Origin: Lasioglossum baleicum
Taxonomy: Eukaryota > Arthropoda > Insecta > Hymenoptera > Halictidae
DNA length: 64,000 bases
Direction of reading: 5' to 3'
NCBI RefSeq assembly: GCF_051020765.1
Contig: NW_027469310.1
Location: 161,745-225,744 of the forward strand
In this document: one piece after another, positions 1 to 13,190 of the stretch
Position numbering within the stretch: the first letter of the stretch is position 1
How the letters are laid out: each line of letters opens with the position of its first letter
Notes under the pieces: generated by a model
What the model was told of the DNA's origin: nothing
The model's input: the letters and a program-made list of their open reading frames with translations, nothing else
The model's database searches: none
Program-made: the position numbers and the translations under genes

Positions 1-42
1 TGCGAGAGGATGCATCCCGCAGGCTAGTCGAGTAAAAACACG
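1..42 (+). repeat. A monomer, representative consensus unit
   Basis: This first unit equals the consensus. In unit coordinates: TGCG at 1-4, the perfect palindrome GGATGCATCC at 8-17 with CGCA at 18-21, the linker GCTAGTCGAG at 23-32, an A-tract at 34-38, and CACGTG spanning 39-44 across the junction to the next unit. TGCG and CGCA can pair outside the palindrome, giving an imperfect dyad with a three-base bulge on one side. GC content is 23 of 42, and there are four CpG dinucleotides (3-4, 18-19, 29-30, 41-42). The start of the unit is arbitrary. Confidence 0.95.
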
Positions 43-60
43 TGCGAGAGGATGCATCCC

Positions 61-160
61 GCAGGCTAGTCGAGTAGAAACACGTGCTAGAGGATGCTTC
101 CCGCAGGCTAGTCGAGTAAAAACACGTGTGAGATGATGCATCCCGCAGGATAGTCGAGTA
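61..160 (+). repeat. Linked-variant trio landmark (first instance)
   Basis: GTAGAAACACGTG, then GCTAGAGGATGCTTCCC, then GAGATGATGCATCC occur in consecutive units. The same order recurs across the whole window, for example near 1628, 2848, 6062 (partly), 19013, 22876, 31266, 41721, 48775, 54012 and 61213. In some right-hand copies the middle unit has GAGGCTGCTTCCC. The persistence of the linkage from end to end indicates that both domains descend from a common multi-monomer ancestor. Confidence 0.8.
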
Positions 161-2459
161 AAAACACGTGCGAGAGGATGCATCCCGCAGGCTAGTCGAG
201 TAAAAACACGTGCGAGAGGATGCATCCCGCAGGCTATTCGGATAAAAACACGTGAGAGAGGATGCATCCCGCAGGCTAGTCGAGTAAAAACACGTGCGAG
301 AGGATGCATCCCGCAGGCTAGTCGAGTAAAAACACGTGCGAGAGGATGCATCCCGCAGGCTAGTCGAGTAAAAACACGTGCGAGAGGATGCATCCCGCAG
401 GCTAGTCGAGTAAAAACACGTGCGAGAGGATGCATCCCGCAGGCTAGTCGAGTAAAAACACATGCGAGAGGATGCATCCCGCAGGCTAGTCGAGTAAAAA
501 CACGTGCGAGAGGATGCATCCCGCATGCTAGTCGGGTAAAAACACGTGCGAGAGGATGCTTCCCGCAGGCTAGTCGAGTAAAAACACGTGCGAGAGGATG
601 CATCCCGCAGGCTAGTCGAGTAAAAACACGTGCGAGAGGATGCATCCCGCAGGCTAGTCGAGCAAAAACACGTGCGAGAGGATGCATCCCGCAGGCTAGT
701 CGAGCAAAAACACGTGCGGGAGGATGCATCCCGCAGGCTAGTCGAGCAAAAACACGTGCGGGAGGATGCATCCCGCAGGCTAGTCGAGTAAAAAAACCTG
801 CGAGAGGATTCATCCCGCAGGCTAGTCGAGTAAAAACACGTGCTAGAGGATGCATCCCGCAGGCTAGTCGAGTAAAAACACGTGCTAGAGGAAGCATCCC
901 GCAGGCTAGTCGAGTAAAAACACGTGCGAGAGGATGCATCCCGCAGGCTAGTAGAGTAAAAACACGTGTCAGAGGATGCATCCCGCAGGCTAGTCGAGCA
1001 AAAACACGTGCGAGAGGATGCATCCCGCAGGCTAGTCGAGCAAAAACACGTGCGGGAGGATGCATCCCGCAGGCTAGTCGAGTAAAAAAACCTGCGAGAG
1101 GATTCATCCCGCAGGCAAGTCGAGTAAAAACACGTGCTAGAGGATGCATCCCGCAGGCTAGTCGAGTAAAAACACGTGCTAGAGGAAGCATCCCGCAGGC
1201 TAGTCGAGTAAAAACACGTGCGAGAGGATGCATCCCGCAGGCTAGTCGAGCAAAAACACGTGCGGGAGGATGCATCCCGCAGGCTAGTCGAGTAAAAACA
1301 CGTGCTAGAGGATGCATCCCGCAGGCTAGTCGAGTAAAAACACGTGCTAGAGGATGCATCCCGCAGGCTAGTCGAGTAAAAACACGTGCGAGAGGATGCA
1401 TCCCGCAGGCTAGTCGAGTAAAAACACGTGCGAGAGGATGCATCCCGCAGGCTAGTCGAGTAAAAACACGTGCTAGAGGATGCATCCCGCAGGCTAGTCG
1501 AGTAAAAACACGTGCTAGAGGATGCATCCCGCAGGCTAGTCGAGTAAAAACACGTGCGAGAGGATGCATCCCGCAGGCTAGTCGAGTAAAAACACGTGCG
1601 AGAGGATGCATCCCGCAGGCTAGTCGAGTAGAAACACGTGCTAGAGGATGCTTCCCGCAGGCTAGTCGAGTAAAAACACGTGTGAGATGATGCATCCCGC
1701 AGGATAGTCGAGTAAAAACACGTGCGAGAGGATGCATCCCGCAGGCTAGTCGAGTAAAAACACGTGCGAGAGGATGCATCCCGCAGGCTATTCGGATAAA
1801 AACACGTGAGAGAGGATGCATCCCGCAGGCTAGTCGAGTAAAAACACGTGCGAGAGGATGCATCCCGCAGGCTAGTCGAGTAAAAACACGTGCGAGAGGA
1901 TGCATCCCGCAGGCTAGTCGAGTAAAAACACGTGCGAGAGGATGCATCCCGCAGGCTAGTCGAGTAAAAACACGTGCGAGAGGATGCATCCCGCAGGCTA
2001 GTCGAGTAAAAACACATGCGAGAGGATGCATCCCGCAGGCTAGTCGAGTAAAAACACGTGCGAGAGGATGCATCCCGCATGCTAGTCGGGTAAAAACACG
2101 TGCGAGAGGATGCTTCCCGCAGGCTAGACGAGTAAAAACACGTGCGAGAGGATGCATCCCGCAGGCTAGTCGAGCAAAAACACGTGCGGGAGGATGCATC
2201 CCGCAGGCTAGTCGAGTAAAAAAACCTGCGAGAGGATTCATCCCGCAGGCTAGTCGAGTAAAAACACGTGCTAGAGGATGCATCCCGCAGGCTAGTCGAG
2301 TAAAAACACGTGCTAGAGGAAGCATCCCGCAGGCTAGTCGAGTAAAAACACGTGCGAGAGGATGCATCCCGCAGGCTAGTCGAGTAAAAACACGTGCGAG
2401 AGGATGCATCCCGCAGGCTAGTCGAGTAGAAACGCGTGCGAGAGGATGCATCCCGCAGG

Positions 2460-5400
2460 CTAGTCGAGTAAATCACGTGCGAGAGGATGCATCCCGCAGG
2501 CTTGTCGAGTAAAAAAACGTGCGAGAGGATGCATCCCGCAGGCTAGTCGAGTAAAAACACGTGCTAGAGGATGCATCCCGCAGGCTAGTCGAGTAAAAAC
2601 ACGTGCGAGAGGATGCATCCCGCATGCTAGTCGGGTAAAAACACGTGCGAGAGGATGCTTCCCGCAGGCTAGACGAGTAAAAACACGTGCGAGAGGATGC
2701 ATCCCGCAGGCTAGTCGAGTAAAAACACGTGCTAGAGGATGCATCCCGCAGGCTAGTCGAGTAAAAACACGTGCGAGAGGATGCATCCCGCAGGCTAGTC
2801 GAGTAAAAACACGTGCGAGAGGATGCATCCCGCAGGCTAGTCGAGTAGAAACACGTGCTAGAGGATGCTTCCCGCAGGCTAGTCGAGTAAAAACACGTGC
2901 GAGATGATGCATCCCGCAGGATAGTCGAGTAAAAACACGTGCGAGAGGATGCATCCCGCAGGCTAGTCGAGTAAAAACACGTGCTAGAGGATGCATCCCG
3001 CAGGCTAGTCGAGTAAAAACACGTGCGAGAGGATGCATCCCGCATGCTAGTCGGGTAAAAACACGTGCGAGAGGATGCTTCCCGCAGGCTATTCGGATAA
3101 AAACACGTGAGAGAGGATGCATCCCGCAGGCTAGTCGAGTAAAAACACGTGCGAGAGGATGCATCCCGCAGGCTAGTCGAGTAAAAACACGTGCGAGAGG
3201 ATGCATCCCGCAGGCTAGTCGAGTAAAAACACGTGCGAGAGGATGCATCCCGCAGGCTAGTCGAGTAGAAACACGTGCTAGAGGATGCTTCCCGCAGGCT
3301 AGTCGAGTAAAAACACGTGTGAGATGATGCATCCCGCAGGATAGTCGAGTAAAAACACGTGCGAGAGGATGCATCCCGCAGGCTAGTCGAGTAAAAACAC
3401 GTGCGAGAGGATGCATCCCGCAGGCTATTCGGATAAAAACACGTGAGAGAGGATGCATCCCGCAGGCTAGTCGAGTAAAAACACGTGCGAGAGGATGCAT
3501 CCCGCAGGCTAGTCGAGTAAAAACACGTGCGAGAGGATGCATCCCGCAGGCTAGTCGAGTAAAAACACGTGCGAGAGGATGCATCCCGCAGGCTAGTCGA
3601 GTAAAAACACGTGCGAGAGGATGCATCCCGCAGGCTAGTCGAGTAAAAACACATGCGAGAGGATGCATCCCGCAGGCTAGTCGAGTAAAAACACGTGCGA
3701 GAGGATGCATCCCGCATGCTAGTCGGGTAAAAACACGTGCGAGAGGATGCTTCCCGCAGGCTAGACGAGTAAAAACACGTGCGAGAGGATGCATCCCGCA
3801 GGCTAGTCGAGCAAAAACACGTGCGGGAGGATGCATCCCGCAGGCTAGTCGAGTAAAAAAACCTGCGAGAGGATTCATCCCGCAGGCTAGTCGAGTAAAA
3901 ACACGTGCTAGAGGATGCATCCCGCAGGCTAGTCGAGTAAAAACACGTGCTAGAGGAAGCATCCCGCAGGCTAGTCGAGTAAAAACACGTGCGAGAGGAT
4001 GCATCCCGCAGGCTAGTCGAGTAAAAACACGTGCGAGAGGATGCATCCCGCAGGCTAGTCGAGTAGAAACGCGTGCGAGAGGATGCATCCCGCAGGCTAG
4101 TCGAGTAAATCACGTGCGAGAGGATGCATCCCGCAGGCTTGTCGAGTAAAAAAACGTGCGAGAGGATGCATCCCGCAGGCTAGTCGAGTAAAAACACGTG
4201 CGAGAGGATGCATCCCGCATGCTAGTCGGGTAAAAACACGTGCGAGAGGATGCTTCCCGCAGGCTAGACGAGTAAAAACACGTGCGAGAGGATGCATCCC
4301 GCAGGCTAGTCGAGTAAAAACACGTGCTAGAGGATGCATCCCGCAGGCTAGTCGAGTAAAAACACGTGCGAGAGGATGCATCCCGCAGGCTAGTCGAGTA
4401 AAAACACGTGCGAGAGGATGCATCCCGCAGGCTAGTCGAGTAGAAACACGTGCTAGAGGATGCTTCCCGCAGGCTAGTCGAGTAAAAACACGTGCGAGAT
4501 GATGCATCCCGCAGGATAGTCGAGTAAAAACACGTGCGAGAGGATGCATCCCGCAGGCTAGTCGAGTAAAAACACGTGCGAGAGGATGCATCCCGCAGGC
4601 TATTCGGATAAAAACACGTGAGAGAGGATGCATCCCGCAGGCTAGTCGAGTAAAAACACGTGCGAGAGGATGCATCCCGCAGGCTAGTCGAGTAAAAACA
4701 CGTGCGAGAGGATGCATCCCGCAGGCTAGTCGAGTAAAAACACGTGCGAGAGGATGCATCCCGCAGGCTGGTCGAGTAAAAACACGTGCGAGAGGATGCA
4801 TCCCGCAGGCTAGACGAGTAAAAACACGTGCGAGAGGATGCTTCCCGCAGGCTAGTCGAGTAAAAACACGTGCGAGAGGATGCATCCCGCAGGCTAGTCG
4901 AGTAAAAACACGTGCGAGAGGATGCATCCCGCAGGCTAGTCGAGTAAAAACACGTGCGAGAGGATGCATCCCGCAGGCTAGTCGAGCAAAAACACGTGCG
5001 AGAGGATGCATCCCGCAGGCTAGTCGAGCAAAAACACGTGCGGGAGGATGCATCCCGCAGGCTAGTCGAGCAAAAACACGTGCGGGAGGATGCATCCCGC
5101 AGGCTAGTCGAGTAAAAAAACCTGCGAGAGGATTCATCCCGCAGGCTAGTCGAGTAAAAACACGTGCTAGAGGATGCATCCCGCAGGCTAGTCGAGTAAA
5201 AACACGTGCTAGAGGAAGCATCCCGCAGGCTAGTCGAGTAAAAACACGTGCGAGAGGATGCATCCCGCAGGCTAGTCGAGTAAAAACACGTGCGAGATGA
5301 TGCATCCCGCAGGCTAGTCGAGTAAAAACACGTGCGAGAGGATGCATCCCGCAGGCTAGTCGAGTAAAAACACGTGCGACAGGATGCATCCCGCAGGCTA

Positions 5401-5460
5401 GTCGAGTAGGAACGCGTGCGAGAGGATGCATCCCGCAGGCTAGTCGAGTAAATTACGTGC
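2460..5460. repeat. ~1.6-kb repeated segment bounded by 41-bp AAATCAC units
   Basis: The 41-bp unit with AAATCAC near 2472 and the following unit with TAAAAAAACGTGC recur about 1635 bp later near 4107 and again near 15194, with similar order of variants after each. The block after 4097 matches that after 15184 at an offset of 11087 bp for roughly 0.7 kb before the variant order departs. Each 41-bp unit shifts the open frame by one base. Confidence 0.7.
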
Positions 5461-5589
5461 GAAAGGATGCATCCCGCAGGCTTGTCGAGTAAAAAAACGT
5501 GCAAGAGGATGCATCCCGCAGGCTAGTCGAGTAAAAACACGTGCTAGAGGATGCATCCCGCAGGCTAGTCGAGTAAAAACACGTGCGAG

Positions 5590-8500
5590 AGGATGCATCC
5601 CGCATGCTAGTCGGGTAAAAACACGTGCGAGAGGATGCTTCCCGCAGGCTAGACGAGTAAAAACACGTGCGAGAGGATGCATCCCGCAGGCTAGTCGAGT
5701 AAAAACACGTGCGAGAGGATGCATCCCGCAGGCTAGTCGAGTGAAAACACGTGCGAGAGGATGCATCCCGCAGGCTAGTCGAGTAAAAACACGTGCGAGA
5801 GGATGCATCCCGCAGGCTAGTCGAGTAAAAACACGTGCGGGAGGATGCATCCCGCAGGCTAGTCGAGCAAAAACACGTGCGAGAGGATGCATCCCGCAGG
5901 CTAGTCGAGTAAAAACACGTGCGGGAGGATGCATCGCGCAGGCTAGTCGAGTAAAAACACGTGCGAGAGGATTCATCCCGCAGGTTAGTCGAGTAAAAAC
6001 ACGTGCGAGAGGATGCATCCCGCAGGCTAGTCGAGTAAAAACACGTGCTAGAGGATGCTTCCCGCAGGCTAGTCGAGTAAAAACACGTGCGAGATGATGC
6101 ATCCCGCAGGCTAGTCGAGTAAAAACACGTGCGAGAGGATGCATCCCGCAGGCTAGTCGAGTAGAAACGCGTGCGAGAGGATGCATCCCGCAGGCTAGTC
6201 GAGTAAAAACACGTGCGAGAGGATGCATCCCGCAGGCTAGTCGAGCAAAAACACGTGCGAGAGGATGCATCCCGCAGGGCTAGTCGAGTAAAAACACGTG
6301 CGAGAGGATGCATCCCGCAGGCTAGTCGAGCAAAAACACGTGTTAGAGGATGCATCCCGCAGGCTAGTCGAGTAAAAACACGTGCGAGAGGATGCATCCC
6401 GCAGGCTAGTCGTGTAAAAACACGTGCGAGAGGATGCATCCCGCAGGCTAGTCGAGTAAAAACACGTGCGAGAGGATGCATCCCGCAGGCTAGTCGAGTA
6501 GAAACACGTGCTAGAGGATGCTTCCCGCAGGCTAGTAGAGTAAAAACACGTGTCAGAGGATGCATCCCGCAGGCTAGTCGAGTAAAAACACGTGCGAGAG
6601 GATGCATCCCGCAGGCTAGTCGAGTAAAAACACGTGCGACAGGATGCATCCCGCAGGCTAGTCGAGTAGAAACGCGTGCGAGAGGATGCATCCCGCAGGC
6701 TAGTCGAGTAAATTACGTGCGAAAGGATGCATCCCGCAGGCTTGTCGAGTAAAAAAACGTGCAAGAGGATGCATCCCGCAGGCTAGTCGAGTAAAAACAC
6801 GTGCTAGAGGAAGCATCCCGCAGGCTAGTCGAGTAAAAACACGTGCGAGAGGATGCATCCCGCAGGCTAGTCGAGTAAAAACACGTGCGAGAGGATGCAT
6901 CCCGCAGGCTATTCGGATAAAAACACGTGAGAGAGGATGCATCCCGCAGGCTAGACGAGTAAAAACACGTGCGAGAGGATGCTTCCCGCAGGCTAGTCGA
7001 GTAAAAACACGTGCGAGAGGATGCATCCCGCAGGCTAGTCGAGTAAAAACACGTGCGAGAGGATGCATCCCGCAGGCTAGTCGAGTAAAAACACGTGCGA
7101 GAGGATGCATCCCGCAGGCTAGTCGAGCAAAAACACGCGCGAGAGGATGCATCCCGCAGGCTAGTCGAGCAAAAACACGTGCGGGAGGATGCATCCCGCA
7201 GGCTAGTCGAGCAAAAACACGTGCGGGAGGATGCATCCCGCAGGCTAGTCGAGTAAAAAAACCTGCGAGAGGATTCATCCCGCAGGCTAGTCGAGTAAAA
7301 ACACGTGCTAGAGGATGCATCCCGCAGGCTAGTCGAGTAAAAACACGTGCTAGAGGAAGCATCCCGCAGGCTAGTCGAGTAAACACACGTGCGAGAGGAT
7401 GCATCCCGCAGGCTAGTCGAGTAAAAACACGTGCGAGATGATGCATCCCGCAGGCTAGTCGAGTAAAAACACGTGCGAGAGGATGCATCCCGCAGGCTAG
7501 TCGAGTAAAAACACGTGCGACAGGATGCATCAGGCAGGCTAGTCGAGTAGAAACGCGTGCGAGAGGATGCATCCCGCAGGCTAGTCGAGTAAATTACGTG
7601 CGAAAGGATGCATCCCGCAGGCTTGTCGAGTAAAAAAACGTGCAAGAGGATGCATCCCGCAGGCTAGTCGAGTAAAAACACGTGCTAGAGGATGCATCCC
7701 GCAGGCTAGTCGAGTAAAAACACGTGCGAGAGGATGCATCCCGCATGCTAGTCGGGTAAAAACACGTGCGAGAGGATGCTTCCCGCAGGCTAGACGAGTA
7801 AAAACACGTGCGAGAGGATGCATCCCGCAGGCTAGTCGAGTAAAAACACGTGCGAGAGGATGCATCCCGCAGGCTAGTCGAGTGAAAACACGTGCGAGAG
7901 GATGCATCCCGCAGGCTAGTCGAGTAAAAACACGTGCGAGAGGATGCATCCCGCAGGCTAGTCGAGTAAAAACACGTGCGGGAGGATGCATCCCGCAGGC
8001 TAGTCGAGCAAAAACACGTGCGAGAGGATGCATCCCGCAGGCTAGTCGAGTAAAAACACGTGCGGGAGGATGCATCGCGCAGGCTAGTCGAGTAAAAACA
8101 CGTGCGAGAGGATTCATCCCGCAGGTTAGTCGAGTAAAAACACGTGCGAGAGGATGCATCCCGCAGGCTAGTCGAGTAAAAACACGTGCTAGAGGATGCT
8201 TCCCGCAGGCTAGTCGAGTAAAAACACGTGCGAGATGATGCATCCCGCAGGCTAGTCGAGTAAAAACACGTGCGAGAGGATGCATCCCGCAGGCTAGTCG
8301 AGTAAAAACACGTGCGAGAGGATGCATCCCGGAGGCTAGTCGAGTAAAAACACGTGCGAGAGGATGTATCCTGCAGGCTAGTCGAGTAAAAACACGTGCG
8401 AGAGGATGCATCCCTCAGGGTATTCGGATAAAAACACGTGAGAGAGGATGCATCCCGCAGGCTAGTCGAGTAAAAACACGTGCGAGAGGATGCATCCCGC

Positions 8501-8860
8501 ATGCTAGTCGGGTAAAAACACGTGCGAGAGGATGCTTCCCGCAGGCTAGACGAGTAAAAACACGTGCGAGAGGATGCATCCCGCAGGCTAGTCGAGTAAA
8601 AACACGTGCGAGAGGATGCATCCCGCAGGCTAGTCGAGTGAAAACACGTGCGAGAGGATGCATCCCGCAGGCTAGTCGAGTAAAAACACGTGCGAGAGGA
8701 TGCATCCCGCAGGCTAGTCGAGTAAAAACACGTGCGGGAGGATGCATCCCGCAGGCTAGTCGAGCAAAAACACGTGCGAGAGGATGCATCCCGCAGGCTA
8801 GTCGAGTAAAAACACGTGCGGGAGGATGCATCGCGCAGGCTAGTCGAGTAAAAACACGTG
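5590..8860. repeat. 4325-bp-offset duplication, copy 1
   Basis: The order of monomer variants from about 5590 to 8860 is repeated at +4325 bp. Landmarks include GTCGAGTGAAAACACG (5741 and 10066; 7882 and 12207), the 43-bp CCCGCAGGGCTAG unit (6277 and 10602), the 41-bp AAATTAC unit (6711 and 11036; 7591 and 11917) and ATCAGGCAGG (near 7530 and 11856). Two private differences in this copy are AAACACACGTG near 7383 and ACACGCGCGAG near 7135. Within the block, the segment after 5451 recurs at +2141 bp after 7591, giving a sub-period of about 51 monomers. Confidence 0.88.
6236..6290 (+). repeat. 43-bp frame-shifting A unit (first of 11)
   Basis: CCCGCAGGGCTAG has one G more than the normal CCCGCAGGCTAG. 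The same unit, preceded by a GTCGAGCAAAAAC unit, occurs near 6277, 10602, 13878, 14425, 18708, 30497, 40953, 46321 and 48002, and in a different context (after GTGCGAAAGG) near 51988 and 56853. It moves the open frame by one base on either strand, so open frames that cross it change repeat peptide. Confidence 0.92.
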
Positions 8861-9914
8861 CGAGAGGATGCATCCCGCAGGCTAGTCGAGTAAAAACACG
8901 TGCGAGAGGATGCATCCCGCAGGCTGGTCGAGTAAAAACACGTGCGAGAGGATGCATCCCGCAGGCTAGTCGAGTAAAAACACATGCGAGAGGATGCATC
9001 CCGCAGGCTAGTCGAGTAAAAACACGTGCGAGAGGATGCATCCCGCATGCTAGTCGGGTAAAAACACGTGCGAGAGGATGCTTCCCGCAGGCTAGACGAG
9101 TAAAAACACGTGCGAGAGGATGCATCCCGCAGGCTAGTCGAGTAAAAACACGTGCGAGAGGATGCATCCCGCAGGCTAGTCGAGTAAAAACACGTGCGAG
9201 AGGATGCATCCCGCAGGCTAGTCGAGTAAAAACACGTGCGAGAGGATGCATCCCGCAGGCTATTCGGATAAAAACACGTGAGAGAGGATGCATCCCGCAG
9301 GCTAGACGAGTAAAAACACGTGCGAGAGGATGCTTCCCGCAGGCTAGTCGAGTAAAAACACGTGCGAGAGGATGCATCCCGCAGGCTAGTCGAGTAAAAA
9401 CACGTGCGAGAGGATGCATCCCGCAGGCTAGTCGAGTAAAAACACGTGCGAGAGGATGCATCCCGCAGGCTAGTCGAGCAAAAACACGTGCGAGAGGATG
9501 CATCCCGCAGGCTAGTCGAGCAAAAACACGTGCGGGAGGATGCATCCCGCAGGCTAGTCGAGCAAAAACACGTGCGGGAGGATGCATCCCGCAGGCTAGT
9601 CGAGTAAAAAAACCTGCGAGAGGATTCATCCCGCAGGCTAGTCGAGTAAAAACACGTGCTAGAGGATGCATCCCGCAGGCTAGTCGAGTAAAAACACGTG
9701 CTAGAGGAAGCATCCCGCAGGCTAGTCGAGTAAAAACACGTGCGAGAGGATGCATCCCGCAGGCTAGTCGAGTAAAAACACGTGCGAGATGATGCATCCC
9801 GCAGGCTAGTCGAGTAAAAACACGTGCGAGAGGATGCATCCCGCAGGCTAGTCGAGTAAAAACACGTGCGACAGGATGCATCCCGCAGGCTAGTCGAGTA
9901 GGAACGCGTGCGAG

Positions 9915-12900
9915 AGGATGCATCCCGCATGCTAGTCGGATAAAAACACGTGCGAGAGGATGCTTCCCGCAGGCTAGACGAGTAAAAACACGTGCGAGAG
10001 GATGCATCCCGCAGGCTAGTCGAGTAAAAACACGTGCGAGAGGATGCATCCCGCAGGCTAGTCGAGTGAAAACACGTGCGAGAGGATGCATCCCGCAGGC
10101 TAGTCGAGTAAAAACACGTGCGAGAGGATGCATCCCGCAGGCTAGTCGAGTAAAAACACGTGCGGGAGGATGCATCCCGCAGGCTAGTCGAGCAAAAACA
10201 CGTGCGAGAGGATGCATCCCGCAGGCTAGTCGAGTAAAAACACGTGCGGGAGGATGCATCGCGCAGGCTAGTCGAGTAAAAACACGTGCGAGAGGATTCA
10301 TCCCGCAGGTTAGTCGAGTAAAAACACGTGCGAGAGGATGCATCCCGCAGGCTAGTCGAGTAAAAACACGTGCTAGAGGATGCTTCCCGCAGGCTAGTCG
10401 AGTAAAAACACGTGCGAGATGATGCATCCCGCAGGCTAGTCGAGTAAAAACACGTGCGAGAGGATGCATCCCGCAGGCTAGTCGAGTAGAAACGCGTGCG
10501 AGAGGATGCATCCCGCAGGCTAGTCGAGTAAAAACACGTGCGAGAGGATGCATCCCGCAGGCTAGTCGAGCAAAAACACGTGCGAGAGGATGCATCCCGC
10601 AGGGCTAGTCGAGTAAAAACACGTGCGAGAGGATGCATCCCGCAGGCTAGTCGAGCAAAAACACGTGTTAGAGGATGCATCCCGCAGGCTAGTCGAGTAA
10701 AAACACGTGCGAGAGGATGCATCCCGCAGGCTAGTCGTGTAAAAACACGTGCGAGAGGATGCATCCCGCAGGCTAGTCGAGTAAAAACACGTGCGAGAGG
10801 ATGCATCCCGCAGGCTAGTCGAGTAGAAACACGTGCTAGAGGATGCTTCCCGCAGGCTAGTAGAGTAAAAACACGTGTCAGAGGATGCATCCCGCAGGCT
10901 AGTCGAGTAAAAACACGTGCGAGAGGATGCATCCCGCAGGCTAGTCGAGTAAAAACACGTGCGACAGGATGCATCCCGCAGGCTAGTCGAGTAGAAACGC
11001 GTGCGAGAGGATGCATCCCGCAGGCTAGTCGAGTAAATTACGTGCGAAAGGATGCATCCCGCAGGCTTGTCGAGTAAAAAAACGTGCAAGAGGATGCATC
11101 CCGCAGGCTAGTCGAGTAAAAACACGTGCTAGAGGAAGCATCCCGCAGGCTAGTCGAGTAAAAACACGTGCGAGAGGATGCATCCCGCAGGCTAGTCGAG
11201 TAAAAACACGTGCGAGAGGATGCATCCCGCAGGCTATTCGGATAAAAACACGTGAGAGAGGATGCATCCCGCAGGCTAGACGAGTAAAAACACGTGCGAG
11301 AGGATGCTTCCCGCAGGCTAGTCGAGTAAAAACACGTGCGAGAGGATGCATCCCGCAGGCTAGTCGAGTAAAAACACGTGCGAGAGGATGCATCCCGCAG
11401 GCTAGTCGAGTAAAAACACGTGCGAGAGGATGCATCCCGCAGGCTAGTCGAGCAAAAACACGTGCGAGAGGATGCATCCCGCAGGCTAGTCGAGCAAAAA
11501 CACGTGCGGGAGGATGCATCCCGCAGGCTAGTCGAGCAAAAACACGTGCGGGAGGATGCATCCCGCAGGCTAGTCGAGTAAAAAAACCTGCGAGAGGATT
11601 CATCCCGCAGGCTAGTCGAGTAAAAACACGTGCTAGAGGATGCATCCCGCAGGCTAGTCGAGTAAAAACACGTGCTAGAGGAAGCATCCCGCAGGCTAGT
11701 CGAGTAAAAACACGTGCGAGAGGATGCATCCCGCAGGCTAGTCGAGTAAAAACACGTGCGAGATGATGCATCCCGCAGGCTAGTCGAGTAAAAACACGTG
11801 CGAGAGGATGCATCCCGCAGGCTAGTCGAGTAAAAACACGTGCGACAGGATGCATCAGGCAGGCTAGTCGAGTAGAAACGCGTGCGAGAGGATGCATCCC
11901 GCAGGCTAGTCGAGTAAATTACGTGCGAAAGGATGCATCCCGCAGGCTTGTCGAGTAAAAAAACGTGCAAGAGGATGCATCCCGCAGGCTAGTCGAGTAA
12001 AAACACGTGCTAGAGGATGCATCCCGCAGGCTAGTCGAGTAAAAACACGTGCGAGAGGATGCATCCCGCATGCTAGTCGGGTAAAAACACGTGCGAGAGG
12101 ATGCTTCCCGCAGGCTAGACGAGTAAAAACACGTGCGAGAGGATGCATCCCGCAGGCTAGTCGAGTAAAAACACGTGCGAGAGGATGCATCCCGCAGGCT
12201 AGTCGAGTGAAAACACGTGCGAGAGGATGCATCCCGCAGGCTAGTCGAGTAAAAACACGTGCGAGAGGATGCATCCCGCAGGCTAGTCGAGTAAAAACAC
12301 GTGCGGGAGGATGCATCCCGCAGGCTAGTCGAGCAAAAACACGTGCGAGAGGATGCATCCCGCAGGCTAGTCGAGTAAAAACACGTGCGGGAGGATGCAT
12401 CGCGCAGGCTAGTCGAGTAAAAACACGTGCGAGAGGATTCATCCCGCAGGTTAGTCGAGTAAAAACACGTGCGAGAGGATGCATCCCGCAGGCTAGTCGA
12501 GTAAAAACACGTGCTAGAGGATGCTTCCCGCAGGCTAGTCGAGTAAAAACACGTGCGAGATGATGCATCCCGCAGGCTAGTCGAGTAAAAACACGTGCGA
12601 GAGGATGCATCCCGCAGGCTAGTCGAGTAAAAACACGTGCGAGAGGATGCATCCCGGAGGCTAGTCGAGTAAAAACACGTGCGAGAGGATGTATCCTGCA
12701 GGCTAGTCGAGTAAAAACACGTGCGAGAGGATGCATCCCTCAGGGTATTCGGATAAAAACACGTGAGAGAGGATGCATCCCGCAGGCTAGTCGAGTAAAA
12801 ACACGTGCGAGAGGATGCATCCCGCATGCTAGTCGGGTAAAAAACACGTGCGAGAGGATGCTTCCCGCAGGCTAGACGAGTAAAAACACGTGTGAGAGGA

Positions 12901-13190
12901 TGCATCCCGCAGGCTAGTCGAGTAAAAACACGTGCGAGAGGATGCATCCCGCAGGCTAGTCGAGTGAAAACACGTGCGAGAGGATGCATCCCGCAGGCTA
13001 GTCGAGTAAAAACACGTGCGAGAGGATGCATCCCGCAGGCTAGTCGAGTAAAAACACGTGCGGGAGGATGCATCCCGCAGGCTAGTCGAGCAAAAACACG
13101 TGCGAGAGGATGCATCCCGCAGGCTAGTCGAGTAAAAACACGTGCGGGAGGATGCATCGCGCAGGCTAGTCGAGTAAAAACACGTGCGAG
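9915..13190. repeat. 4325-bp-offset duplication, copy 2
   Basis: This matches 5590-8860 nearly base for base. Differences include GTCGGATAAAAAC near 9939 (GTCGGGTAAAAAC in copy 1) and one extra A near 12840. The match ends near 13190, where this copy has GATTCATCCCGCAGGTTAG and the other has an ordinary unit. Confidence 0.87.
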
